Of a stretch of 64,000 nucleotides of DNA, positions 50,599 to 61,350 are shown piece by piece. The notes beneath the pieces were generated by a model. That model saw only the letters and a list, made by a program, of their open reading frames with translations. It searched no databases and was not told where the DNA came from. The position numbers and the translations under genes were made by a program. Each line of letters begins with the position of its first letter. Positions within the stretch are counted from its first letter, which is position 1. Source of the stretch: Drosophila pseudoobscura (Eukaryota > Arthropoda > Insecta > Diptera > Drosophilidae); the NCBI RefSeq assembly GCF_009870125.1, contig NC_046679.1, forward strand, positions 16,554,001-16,618,000, read 5' to 3'.

Positions 50599-52293
50599 AT
50601 TAAAACTTGAACTTTGGGGCAGGGCACTGTAATGGCAGTTTTTTCGTATTTTGATTGCCATTATAAATGTATAGTATAGTAGTTATTCATTTGCTCTTTC
50701 TTATTTATTATTAATATGAGCAGAGCAACACGGCGTTTATGGCCAGGCGCGTAATTAATGGGAAACGAACACACGGCCGAGACCATAAAGTGGACTTCAA
50801 TTACGATCCCAAAACACACACACACACACACAAACACACGCAAACACACGGGTACACAGATACAGGTTGATTTCAGGCGAATGCTTTATTTATAACACCT
50901 TTTTGCCAAACTGAATTTAATTGAGTAATTGAAATATTTGTGTGCAAATGAAAATTGCCTTTTTTGTGCCACATGCTTCATAATTTATTTATGAGAATAA
51001 TCGAGGCAAGCACACAAGCGCACTATGCTATGCAGTATCTGTGTATATGTGTGAGTATCTGCAAGATGCCAAATATGAAAATGAATTGAAAATCAATTGG
51101 CGGCAATGCGGCTGCGTAGCCTGTCAGCGTGTTGCGTCGCTTTTGACAAATTGCCCCGACACTGGCACTGCCACTGCCATCGCCACCGACTGACTGTTCG
51201 TCCAAGAGAAGAGCGTGCGAACCAGCAGCAACGAGCTGAAAGCCACACAAACAACAACAGAAAGTAGCACAACAAAACAGCGCGAAAAGTGGGCACAAAC
51301 AACAGCAATAGCAGAGGTGGCCACCGCCACCATGTGTATCTTGCAGATACATGCGGCAGGGCAGCAATTAGCGGCCAATAGGCAGAAGTGTCGTGCCATT
51401 GTCTCCACTCCATTCCACTCTACTCCACTCCACAACACAATTCTGATATGAACAAATAACTGGTGTAACATTTGAAACATGTATTTCTCCACAGAAGTGC
51501 CCCTCTGCACTTGCGGCTTAATTGTTGCTTGTGGCGGCCTCGTCTGCCTCAAGGGGTTGATAATTCCTACAGTCTGCCGGCCTGCCTGTCTCTCTGATGA
51601 TGTCGTATTATAAATTTTATTGCTGATGGCCGACGGTGGGAATCGGACGAAGAATCAACGCACAAAATAAACAATTTAATGGGAAATGCCAGGCAAAATC
51701 ATAAAAGAAATGAGCCAGAATCCCAGTTCGATATAAATACTCATATATACCACACACACACACACACACACATAGATACAAATATACATATGTATGCAGA
51801 TGTGTGTGTGTGTAATATCGCCTAATGGCGCTTGACGTTGCTTTTTGCCCGCGCGCTAATTCCTTTGACCAGCAAATGCGACAATAACAAACAGACGAAA
51901 TGCTAATTAGTTTCATGTGTGACTAATGGATACGAAAAGCGGCACACACACACACACACAGCTACAGCTACAGCTACAGCGACAAGATACGTTTGCAGAG
52001 ATACACATGCGTGACTGCCGCACATTGCTTTTGTTGTTGTTGTTTTTGTTGTTGTTGTGGCACACACTTAATTAAAATAGTACACTTTTGGGTAGAAGGC
52101 TCTGAGGGGGTCGGTCTCTCGGTGGGTCTCCCCATTCCCGAGTTGAGTCCCATTCCCATTTACGATAGAGAGAGGGAGAGGAAGAGAAAGAGAGAGACCC
52201 ACTTAGTTTTTGGCGTTTCTTTTGTATGGCCTCATGCCTAATTATAATTACGTGTATAATAAGCCCGGCGCGTAAATTGAATTTGACTTTTAG

Positions 52294-52312
52294 AACCCCG
52301 GTCAACGGGGTT
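52294..52312. repeat. Short perfect hairpin
   Basis: AACCCCG, a GTCAA loop, then CGGGGTT. It lies just before the CG-rich block that runs to about 52.78 kb. Confidence 0.6.
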
Positions 52313-53253
52313 TACCGGGTCTCTATCGCTCTGGGCATTGGATTCTCCACTCTAAACGGTTTTTGCGCGTACGCGACCTGCACGGCACGGCGTTCGGGCC
52401 AGGCAGGCACTCCGAAATACGAAATACGAAATCCGAAAGCTAAACCAAAACAGAGCCAGAGCCCAGAACCCAGAACCGAATCTGAAGCGAAACCGAACGG
52501 AATGGAGCGCAACCCAGACCAGACCAGAGACCAGAACACACACAGCAGATCCGATACGATACCGAATCCGACCACGACCACGACGGCAACGATTCTGAAC
52601 GACTTCTGAGTGCGAGCGCTATAAAGCACGAAAAACGACAACAACGATGATGACGATGGACGACGGGCGACGGGCGACGGACGACGGACGAGGAACGACA
52701 ACAAGAACGACGACTGTGTGTTGCCGCTGCCTCTGCTGCCGCTGCTGTAGCTGTTGCTGTTGCTGCTGCTGCTTCTGTGAACTGCGCCGTGCAACTATTT
52801 AACGACGACTGAATGTGGCAATTATGTATCTAGATACATTTTGGCCAAACGCAGACTGCTGCTGTCTGTCTGTCGGTTTGTCTGTCTGTATTTGTGTGTG
52901 GGGGTTGCTAAACGAGGGAACCATCATAAAACATATTACTATAATTACAATTATGGTGCGCACTCTCACACTGAGCGGCACAGACACACAGCCAGCCAGA
53001 GAGTCACACACAGATACAATACATGGCCATAGCTGGTGAAAGATAGAGATACAAACAGTTGCCGCGCGCACGTGAACATAACGCACGGCAATAAAACACA
53101 AATTTTCATATGCATTACGGCTTAATTGTATCTCGTTGGGGTCTACACTCGTTTCTGTGTGTGCGTGCGTGTGTGTGTGTGTGTGTGTCTCTGTGTGGGA
53201 ATCTCATAAATTGGCGCTCGTCTGGCCGTTCGGTTCAGTTCGTTCCATCGCTT

Positions 53254-53267
53254 GGCAACATGTTGCC
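53254..53267. promoter_or_regulatory. Palindrome GGCAACATGTTGCC, copy 1
   Basis: A perfect 14-bp palindrome identical to that at 57092. The half-sites GGCAAC and GTTGCC are those of RFX sites but in the opposite order. The binding factor is unknown to me. Confidence 0.4.
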
Positions 53268-53752
53268 GCGGTGCTTGTTGCTGGCAGACTTGAGCTTTTG
53301 TATCTTTGAGGCTGACTCCGCTTGTTGGGCGATGCGATGCGATGATTATTAAATGCTGAATGTGTTTTATTGCTTTGATTGTTCCCTGCCTTCCTGCCTT
53401 CCGGCCTGCCTGCGCATACACTCGTATAGCTCTTCATCCTCTCTCTCTCTATCTCTCTGCTATCCTCTCCTCTCCTCTTCGCACTAAGTATGCTCTGTTC
53501 CCCCCTTTTGGCTGTATCTGTATCTTTTGCATTGCAAATTGCCGACGTCGCTGGCTCTGGGCTCTATGTCTCTGGGCTCTGTCTCTGAGTTTGTTTTTAA
53601 TTCTCTATAATTGAGTTATATGTACATATACTTTAATAAGTTGGCGGCGGATGCTGCTCTGCGCTGCTTTTGGGGCTAGCGTGGACTGGACTGACTGGAG
53701 TTCATATTGCGCTGGTCTGGCTGTTGCTCATGTTGCTCTTCTTGCTGTTGTT

Positions 53753-54306
53753 GTTATACCCTTCCAGCGGGAATTATTAGTTTGATTAAAAGTTTGCCCC
53801 TCGTAGGAACAAGTTTTATTGACTTTAAGCTGATTTCACCAGTCCGTTAAAAAATTACCCTCTGCTCTTAATCGCCACAAAGATAAGCAGATTCGAGTTT
53901 GTTTTCTGCATTTTATAAGGCTAGAAATTAGTTTCGTTAAACCATAATTATGCATTAGATACAATTATTAATTTGTTGAACAGTAGAGTTATTGAATTTT
54001 GCTTGAGTTATTATACCAATCTGTTCTTCAGAGACGTGTTTCTGTGTAATGATATATAATCCCCGTCTTAATCCCTCTGCCTGAAGCTTTGCCTACATAT
54101 TTATTTATCATAAGTTTAAACTGTGCAGATCGAATCACTATTTCTTATAACAGTTGGTGGAAAAATGTGTTGTTTGGGAGAAGATTGATTTGGTTCAAGT
54201 TTCAATGACGTCCATGCTGTTGTATTTTACAAATAAATCAAACAATGATAGGCCGATCAAAATTAATTGTAATTCCTATTCCTGCCACACGAAAGGGTAT
54301 TCGTTT
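53753..54306. mobile_element. Relic flanked by ATACCCTT / AAGGGTAT (tentative)
   Basis: An AT-rich 0.55-kb block starts with TTATACCCTTCCAGCGGG and ends with CACGAAAGGGTATTCG, so its ends are inverted. Such GGGTAT ends mark relic INE-1-like elements in fly genomes; the interior is not recognisable. Confidence 0.3.
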
Positions 54307-56399
54307 AGTGGCTCTGATTCTCCTGAGTGGAGTTTTTGTTGTTGTTGCTGTTGCTGTTGTTGTTGCCACAACGTTTAGCGCTAATTAATGCTGAGCCAAC
54401 GGCTTTCGCAGTCGCAGACTTTCGGCCTGGCTGGTTTTGTCTTTCACTGCTTAATTGTTCACTGAGATTTATTATTTGATTAATTATTGAGATTTCGTGG
54501 CCAAAAAAACTTTGCAATCCCTACCCTGGGTCTCCTCCTTCTCTTTCTCTTTTACTTTTCTCTCAAAGGTTGTAGCTTTTCTTCGGCAATAATTGGTGTA
54601 TAATTTCATTTCCCGAGAACAGGGCCCGGGCTCTCTGGGTCACTGCACAGCACACACAAAAGGCAGAGGCAGGCGGCATTCAGTGTGCTGTTTTTGTGGC
54701 TACTCGTACTTCCATATTCCATCTTCCACATTTCGTAATTCAATTGGTTGTTGTCGTTGTTGTTGCTGTCGTTGTCGTTGTTGGAGGGGGATTAGTCAGC
54801 CCCAGTCCGAGTCCCCCCGAGTGTTTTTGTTGTTTTTTTAATGTGTGTAGAGGGACCGAGGGAGCGAGGGAGCGAGCGAGCGAGCGACAGCTCAATTAGC
54901 TGTAATGGAGGCGATTATTAATGGGCCGATATTATGCTATTGATAACAGCCGATTACTCATGCCCAGTCGTGGGCCTTTGAATGTTTGATTTGCGATTTA
55001 TTTTTAGGCTATCGCCAATTGATTTTTACTTGTATACGCCGTATACTCGCATTTGCCGGTGATTAATGCGTGGTTTTATGGCCTTACCATAAATAAGTTG
55101 CAGCCATCATTGCACTATACAGTATTGTAATGGTTCTTGCCTGCTTCCTAATGAACTGGCAAATGAACTCTTAAACGCTAAAGTTTCTGCACATTGCCAG
55201 AGCAACAGTTTAAGCCCCTTGGCATCATTAGAGTGGCACAACAATGGGGCAATAACAATGACCCTCTTCAGAGCAGCCTGATTGCTCATTTCAGGCAAAA
55301 TTGAATTGAAGATTCGCAGCAAGGGACGCGGATGCGGACACGGACGCGAATGCGGACTCCTCCCAGTCCCAGAGTGGTATGCAAAAGAAGGAAGAAAGGA
55401 CAGAGAGAGAGAGGTAACTAAAAATAGCTACGAAAATATGAAACAAGAAATAACATCAACAAGAAGATGCTGCGATGCTGAGATGCTGAAGATGAAGCAA
55501 TTTAGATACAGTTGAATAGGAACACGAAGAGGGACCCAAGACTGGGACCCACTTCAAAATAAACACAGCAACAAGATGGGAATCTTCTTATGTTGAGACT
55601 GCCGCTGCATGCAAAACAAATTGTGCGTTGCATGGGGTGGTGATGATGCCCCTGATGAATGCTGTTTGCAACTGCTGATGATGATGATGTTCCCGATTAT
55701 GATGGTGCTGTTGCTGATGAAGCCAGAGCCCACTAATACACACATAAGACTGCCTTACTTCAGATCTCAATGGATTGCTTTTGGTGTTCATAGACAAGTA
55801 GAGTCCTCCCGCAACTTGAATCAGAGTTTTGGGACTTATTCTGAGATCTGAAGAGTTCACTTTAAGGGTTCACTTTAAATCGTTTGTTTTTGAATGGAAT
55901 TTTCGAGCATGGATTACCTCTGAGGTTTTCATCCTCAATGTATATTTTTAGAGTCCAAATACACGTAAGGTAGAGGTTTGGTTCCCATGAATGGGGATCG
56001 CTTTGACGAGCTTTGACGAGCCACTACCAGAAAAACACGCGGCGGAACAAGCGCTAACGACAACAACGACCAAAGACGACAAACGACGACGAAACGTCGA
56101 CGATTTAAACCGGCCGCGGCAGCCGTTCGGTCGTTAACGGAAAACAAAAATTTACAACTGTGAATGTGATTGTGGATGTGAGTGCCCCCAAAGCGCCAAA
56201 CAAGCCCCGCAACACATAGCCATGGCATCGGCAACATGTTGAGCACGGACAAGGATGCGGGCTGGCAACATCTGGGAACGATGGGAAGGGGGGCAAGCAA
56301 ATAAACTTATTATAAATATCTCCACTTAAGGTGAGCGATGCCCGCGACACGGCGCAGTGGGGGCCATTTATGCTGCAGACAACAAAAAAGCGAGGAGCC

Positions 56400-56540
56400 G
56401 TACAAGACCAGGAATACCCTCTAGTAGATACCCTTTCAAGTGGAGTGCACCTAAGGCAGCAGTAAGATTTATTTACTTCCATCTCTGCTCTCGTACAGCA
56501 TCTGATCGAAACCATAATACCCTATTTGCCAGGGTATATG
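56400..56540 (+). mobile_element. INE-1-like 3' terminus
   Basis: GATCGAAACCATAATACCCT leads into a perfect 7-bp terminal hairpin (ATACCCT, 7-nt loop, AGGGTAT at 56517-56537), as at the end of DINE-1 copies (CGAAA, then ATACCC hairpin, then ATAA). ATACCCTC and ATACCCTTT near 56413-56433 may be the other side. Confidence 0.5.
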
Positions 56541-56784
56541 GTAACAGAAGCAACAGCAGAAGCAGAAGCAGCAGCATGAAGCTGCAAATGCGCACACGCA
56601 GCGCTGAAATTGCTCTCATTCACTCACACACAAGCAAACAAAGAGCCAGAGGGAGCACTTCAGCTCCCCTCTCCAACCACCCCTCTCCCGATAGTAAAGC
56701 AACAAAAAGCATTAAATGATGACAACAACACTGCGCTTAATGGACTTCTTGCCCGCGTTTGCGTCTCAATTCAAAAGTGCATTT

Positions 56785-56945
56785 ATCTCTCGCTCTCTCT
56801 ATCTCTCTCTCTCTCGTTATGTCTTGTCTCCCTTTCTGTCTTGCTTCCGCACTGGCTCTCCCTCTCCCTCTCTCTCTCTCTCTCTCAGTCTCTGTCTCCC
56901 CACACTCTTGCCGGGAGAGAGATATGTATCTCTCTCTGGCTGTTT
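56785..56945. repeat. CT-rich polypyrimidine tract
   Basis: Interrupted CTCTCT/CTCCCT runs; on the minus strand these are GAGAG elements of the GAGA-factor type. Open frames rich in Ser/Leu here are artefacts. Confidence 0.8.
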
Positions 56946-57091
56946 ATCCTTCTCTCTGTCTAATAGCGTGTTTGCTCTTGTCTGGCGTTATAAATCCATT
57001 ATAATAAAATCATTTTGTTGTTTTATTAGCCTGGCAGCATGTTGCCAAGCGCTCTCTTTATCTCTCTCTTTCATTGGGAGTCAAGTGCTTT

Positions 57092-57105
57092 GGCAACATG
57101 TTGCC
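57092..57105. promoter_or_regulatory. Palindrome GGCAACATGTTGCC, copy 2
   Basis: Identical to the copy at 53254. A one-base variant, GGCAGCATGTTGCC, is only 59 bases to the left at 57033-57046, making a close pair. Confidence 0.4.
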
Positions 57106-57339
57106 CTGCTCATAAATATTGCAAGTGTTTTCAATTAGCTCACATTCTGTGACTTTCATATTAAATGAGAGCGCGCGAACTACGTGTATATGGGATATGC
57201 ATGTGTGTGTGTGTGTGTGTGCTCTATATGAGAGGGTGGTTGGGCTGTTGCTGGAGTTGATTCCAATTATAAATTGCATGGCGCATGTGATGCAATTAAA
57301 ACAAAACAAGAAAAAAAATTGAGGACAAGGAAGAAAGGT

Positions 57340-57600
57340 CAGAAAGAAGGACCGAAAATGTAGATACCCTTGCCGGATCCTTTATTATTTGGGTATGCGG
57401 AACCATTTGATGGTTTGAATTGGAAACAATCAACCTTTTTATTTCTAGGGATATCTCTCTGGTAGTAGACTTGATTCCGATGGGACATTATTATACCGAT
57501 ACGGAAGTTAATCCTGATCTGGAATATATTGCATTCGTTAGAGCGCCGAATTGAAAACATTTGACCACATTCGTGCTACCCCTTTCCAGGGGTAGCAAAT
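57340..57600 (+). mobile_element. INE-1-like relic
   Basis: It begins near TGTAGATACCCTTGCCGGAT, contains CCTGATCTGGAATATATT (compare the DINE-1 GCTGATCAAGAATATAT), and ends with an 8-bp hairpin GCTACCCC / GGGGTAGC (57575-57582 and 57589-57596) followed by AAATAA. Confidence 0.45.
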
Positions 57601-58699
57601 AAATACAGAAAAACAGCTTTAGTGTACGGTGGAAAAAGGTCAAAGTTTTTGAGGTCAGGCAAATGGCAAAAGGAGTTTCTCCAGTTGCCCAGTTCTAGGA
57701 GTCATGCAATCAACGCACTTCCGCTGCTAGTTTTCAGAGGCCGCCTCCCCGACTCCACCCTCCATTCGGCCCCCAAGCAAAATGTCATTGGGCCCTCCTT
57801 CCTGCCTGCTCGTTGTATCTATGGGTGTGTGTGTGTGTGTGTGTGTTTTTGTGAAAGCAATTTCCGCTCGAGTCCGCAATTAAAAAGCAATATCATCTGG
57901 AGTCGACGTAAACACAGAATTGAATTGAATTTTCATGATGTGTTTGTTAAATGATTGCATAAAAACCAAATATAGCAGCCATCTCAGATAGATATAGATC
58001 AGATGCACATGCAGAGGGGGCAGATGCTGATGCAGATACAGATTCAAATTCAGATACATGTGTGTAGATACAATTGTGTGGCAGTGTGTAGACGGCAGAA
58101 GTCACAGGCGCCCAGCGCCCAGCAGAAAATCGTATCCGTATCCGTTTCGTTTCGTTCGCTTCCCTGTTTGCTCATATTCTCGTTTCTGCTGAATTTGGCA
58201 GAAAAAGAAAAAGCAAAATAAATGGAAAATATGTAAAATGAAATTGCCAACGAGGGGGTGGGCTTGCCTCTCCGCTTGTTGCTTGTTGCATGTATCTGCC
58301 TGCCTCCTGGGTGGCCCTGGGCCTGTGCCTCTGCCTGTGCCGTGCTCTGCTGCTCTTTCAAAGAGTTGGCCCCTGCTCCTTCTGTTGCGGATGATGTCTG
58401 AATGTCGGGCGGGGTGTGTGCCCTGTCCTGCTTGTACTGCCCTGCTCTGGCCATGTGTTTCATTAGCGTATTTATGGAATTTTTATACGCTTTGCGACAT
58501 TTAAAAAGTGTGAAATATTCACGATGGCTCAGGCGCTGGCTAAATGTATTTGCCAAATTAAATTCCTCGCCCGCAGAGTGGGGTGTCAGTGCCAGTGGCA
58601 GTGGCAGTGGCAGCCGTGTAAATTTAATTGAAAGCTGATTCCTGGCACAATGCGAATTCCAATTAGAGTTAATTGGATGTGACAGGGCAGTACTTAAAG

Positions 58700-59470
58700 T
58701 TAAAATAGAAAAATACTCAGAGGTGAAAAGTTGTGAGCGACTACAATTCGATATATAATTTTATGGAATAAAATGTACTAGATTTTATAGCATGATTGAA
58801 TAAAAGGTTACAGGAAAGAAAGTTTACAAGGAGATTTCGGTAGTAAGGGTTACTTAATTAAGGAGATAAATATACATATGTAGGAAAAGGAATTTTATTA
58901 TAAAGGAACACTCAGGTCTTCTCTCTTCTTTTTCCCTGTCAAAACAGGGAAGACATTTAATGAATTGTTAAAATAAAAATACTAATTGCTTAATGAAGAC
59001 GAATGATTTATGAATGAATAAATAATCTAATTTAAGTGAGCATCATTTTACCGGGAGAAAAAAAGTCCTAAGAATCGAATAGTTAAATTTTGATTTACAA
59101 ATTTTTACCAACAAAAATGTACCATTACTATTTTGAATTAATATATTTCATATTTAAGTTACATATATTTCGTACAAATTTAATATCAAATATTTATTTT
59201 TATTTAGCTTAAATATGGGACGTATTTTTTTATTTTATTTTATTTAATTTCACTATGTTCACCGAATATTTAATTAAAATAGGGGTGTGTTTCATTTTAC
59301 TATGAATTTACCAAATGGAAAATTGAGTATATTTATATGAATTTATTATAATAGGCATGCGAAAAAAAGGATATATTTTTGTGTACAGTGCTATTAACGA
59401 TAACTCGGACTCAAAACCTCTTATACTTGTTACTAATTACTCTTCCATTATGGTAGATGTATCGCTTGTT
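58700..59470. other. AT-rich block, no gene seen
   Basis: Long runs of A and T with no open frame of note and no clear transposon ends. It may be an old relic or simply AT-rich intergenic DNA. Confidence 0.5.
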
Positions 59471-60928
59471 GTTGTTGTTTTTTCAGCTTTGGACAATGCC
59501 GGTTTTCCACCCTGTTAGTCCGTTCATTAAAAGTCACTCGAACCCTCTCGGCGATCCGAATAAAAGGTCTTGTCATTTGTGCATAAATGTTCACTCAATA
59601 AAATGTCATAATTAAAAAGTATTTCCTCTGTTGTTGTTGTTGCTACTGCTGCAGCCTGCCTGAATGACCTTAATTGCTGCTGTACGTGTGGCAGCGATTC
59701 GAATGTGCCACATGGTTAGCTGTATGTACGTGTGTGTGTGTGTGGCAGCCAGAGAAGCTGTGCTGCAACTGTCAAATGAATAAAATTAAGTGTAGCACTG
59801 ACTCTGGTTTTACCCTCCGCCTCTGGTGTTGCCTCTGCTGCTGTTGCTGTTGCTTGTGTTGCTGCCGTGCAAGAGAGCAACACGAGCGACGGCAACATCA
59901 ACTGATGGCAGGATATGTTGTTGCACTAATTGAATGTGGCATGCTGCAGCAGCAGCAGCACCACCACCACTACCAGACAAGCAGACAGGCAGACAGTGGA
60001 GCCTGCCTCTTGCCGCAGTTTGCTGCCATCTCGCTCTGAATCTGTAGTTGTATCTGTATCTGTATCTGTGCCGGGCGCACAAGTAGCTTCATTTTGCGTC
60101 ACAATTCGCATTCGGATTCGCATTTTAAGTGCAACTGCTGCCGCTGCTGCTGCTGCTGCTGCCTCTGACTGTTGACATGGCAATGCAATAAAAGTGTGTG
60201 CCTCAGCCTCAGCCCCAGCTCAGCTCAGCTCAGCTCAGCAATTTCAGTGGCAGCAAAAGGCGACAGACATTCCGGGAAAAGCAGGCTGCCTGGGAGGCAA
60301 CCAACAGATGCCAATTGTTTCCCATTATTGCTTATGCTGATGATTAAGAGCGAAAGAGCGCCAGAGCCACAGCCACAACCGGAGGTGGAGGAGGAGGAGG
60401 AGCCTGCCTGTTCGACCACACAAAAGCCATTCGCCCAACGGCAGATTAAAATGTGTTAATGGTCCGTCCACCCCATCCCAACCCAGTCTCTAGAGGGACT
60501 GCGAGATAGAGAGTACGAATCACAAATTGCCATCAATTAAGATCACAAAATGCCAGTCGAATCTCTCAGAGAAATCCCTGTTCGCAGCCAGCTTTCCAGC
60601 CCCGATACTTGACTCGTATAAAGACATAAACATTTACGAGATTTCGAAGTTTTGCTTTTGTTTTTAACATATGCAAATCCATTCGGCCCATTCCGGGCCC
60701 GGCCCACGCAACACTTCTCAATGCCTTCACCGTAAACTTCTTTGTCTGCGATGATACGAGTGTTTTATGTCTGGTTGAAAGGCAGTTATTGGCTGATGTC
60801 TGAAGTCTGACATTCGGTTCGGGCTTGGAACATTTAAATTTTGGAATATTTTCTCAAATATTTATATGCACTAAGTAGTTGAAGAAGAATGGATAGAGAT
60901 GCCGATGCCCCTACTCTTCCCCGCCTTT

Positions 60929-61350
60929 TCGTACCCGTTACTGAAGGGTGCAAGGGTATAACAAGCAAAAGGAAATTGTAAAAGGAAAGTGTTTTCACTT
61001 ACATATTGTCGTTAATTAACAACGATTTAAATATATTTCATATTTTAAATAAAAATATATATCAGATTTAAAATAAAAGTTTTCATTTCATTTCCTGAAA
61101 ATACTTATTTTGGAGTAATATAAATTTAGATAAAATATGGGCCTGAATAAAAATAAAAATTTGTTTAAATATTAAATTTGTGCTATATTTCTTTAAGTGT
61201 AGTTAACATTTTCTTCGCTTTTCAGGGCAATTAGGCTGCTTAGATAATTAATTTGCGAACAAATTGGAAACGTTTCGTCATTAACAGTGGGTAAATTTGA
61301 ATAAATAAAAGACTTACTCTGAGTAGACGGGTATCCGATAGTCGTAATAC
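60929..61350 (+). mobile_element. INE-1 copy with both ends recognisable
   Basis: The left end CGTACCCGTTACTGAAGGGT then GCAAGGGTATAAC resembles the INE-1 start (TACCCGTTACTCGTAGAGTA then AAAGGGTATA). The right end CTGAGTAGACGGGTATCCGA then TAGTCG resembles the INE-1 end (TGAGTAACGGGTATCAGATA then GTCGGG). The roughly 420-bp interior is AT-rich and non-coding. Confidence 0.55.

Noticed and set aside
52226..52794. Open frames of 127 (plus) and 160 (minus) codons
   Set aside because: Both come from the repetitive CGA/GAACC-rich block and overlap each other; neither resembles a protein family.
56759..57004. Ser/Leu-rich open frames over the CT-rich tract
   Set aside because: They are translations of CTCTCT repeats in several frames.
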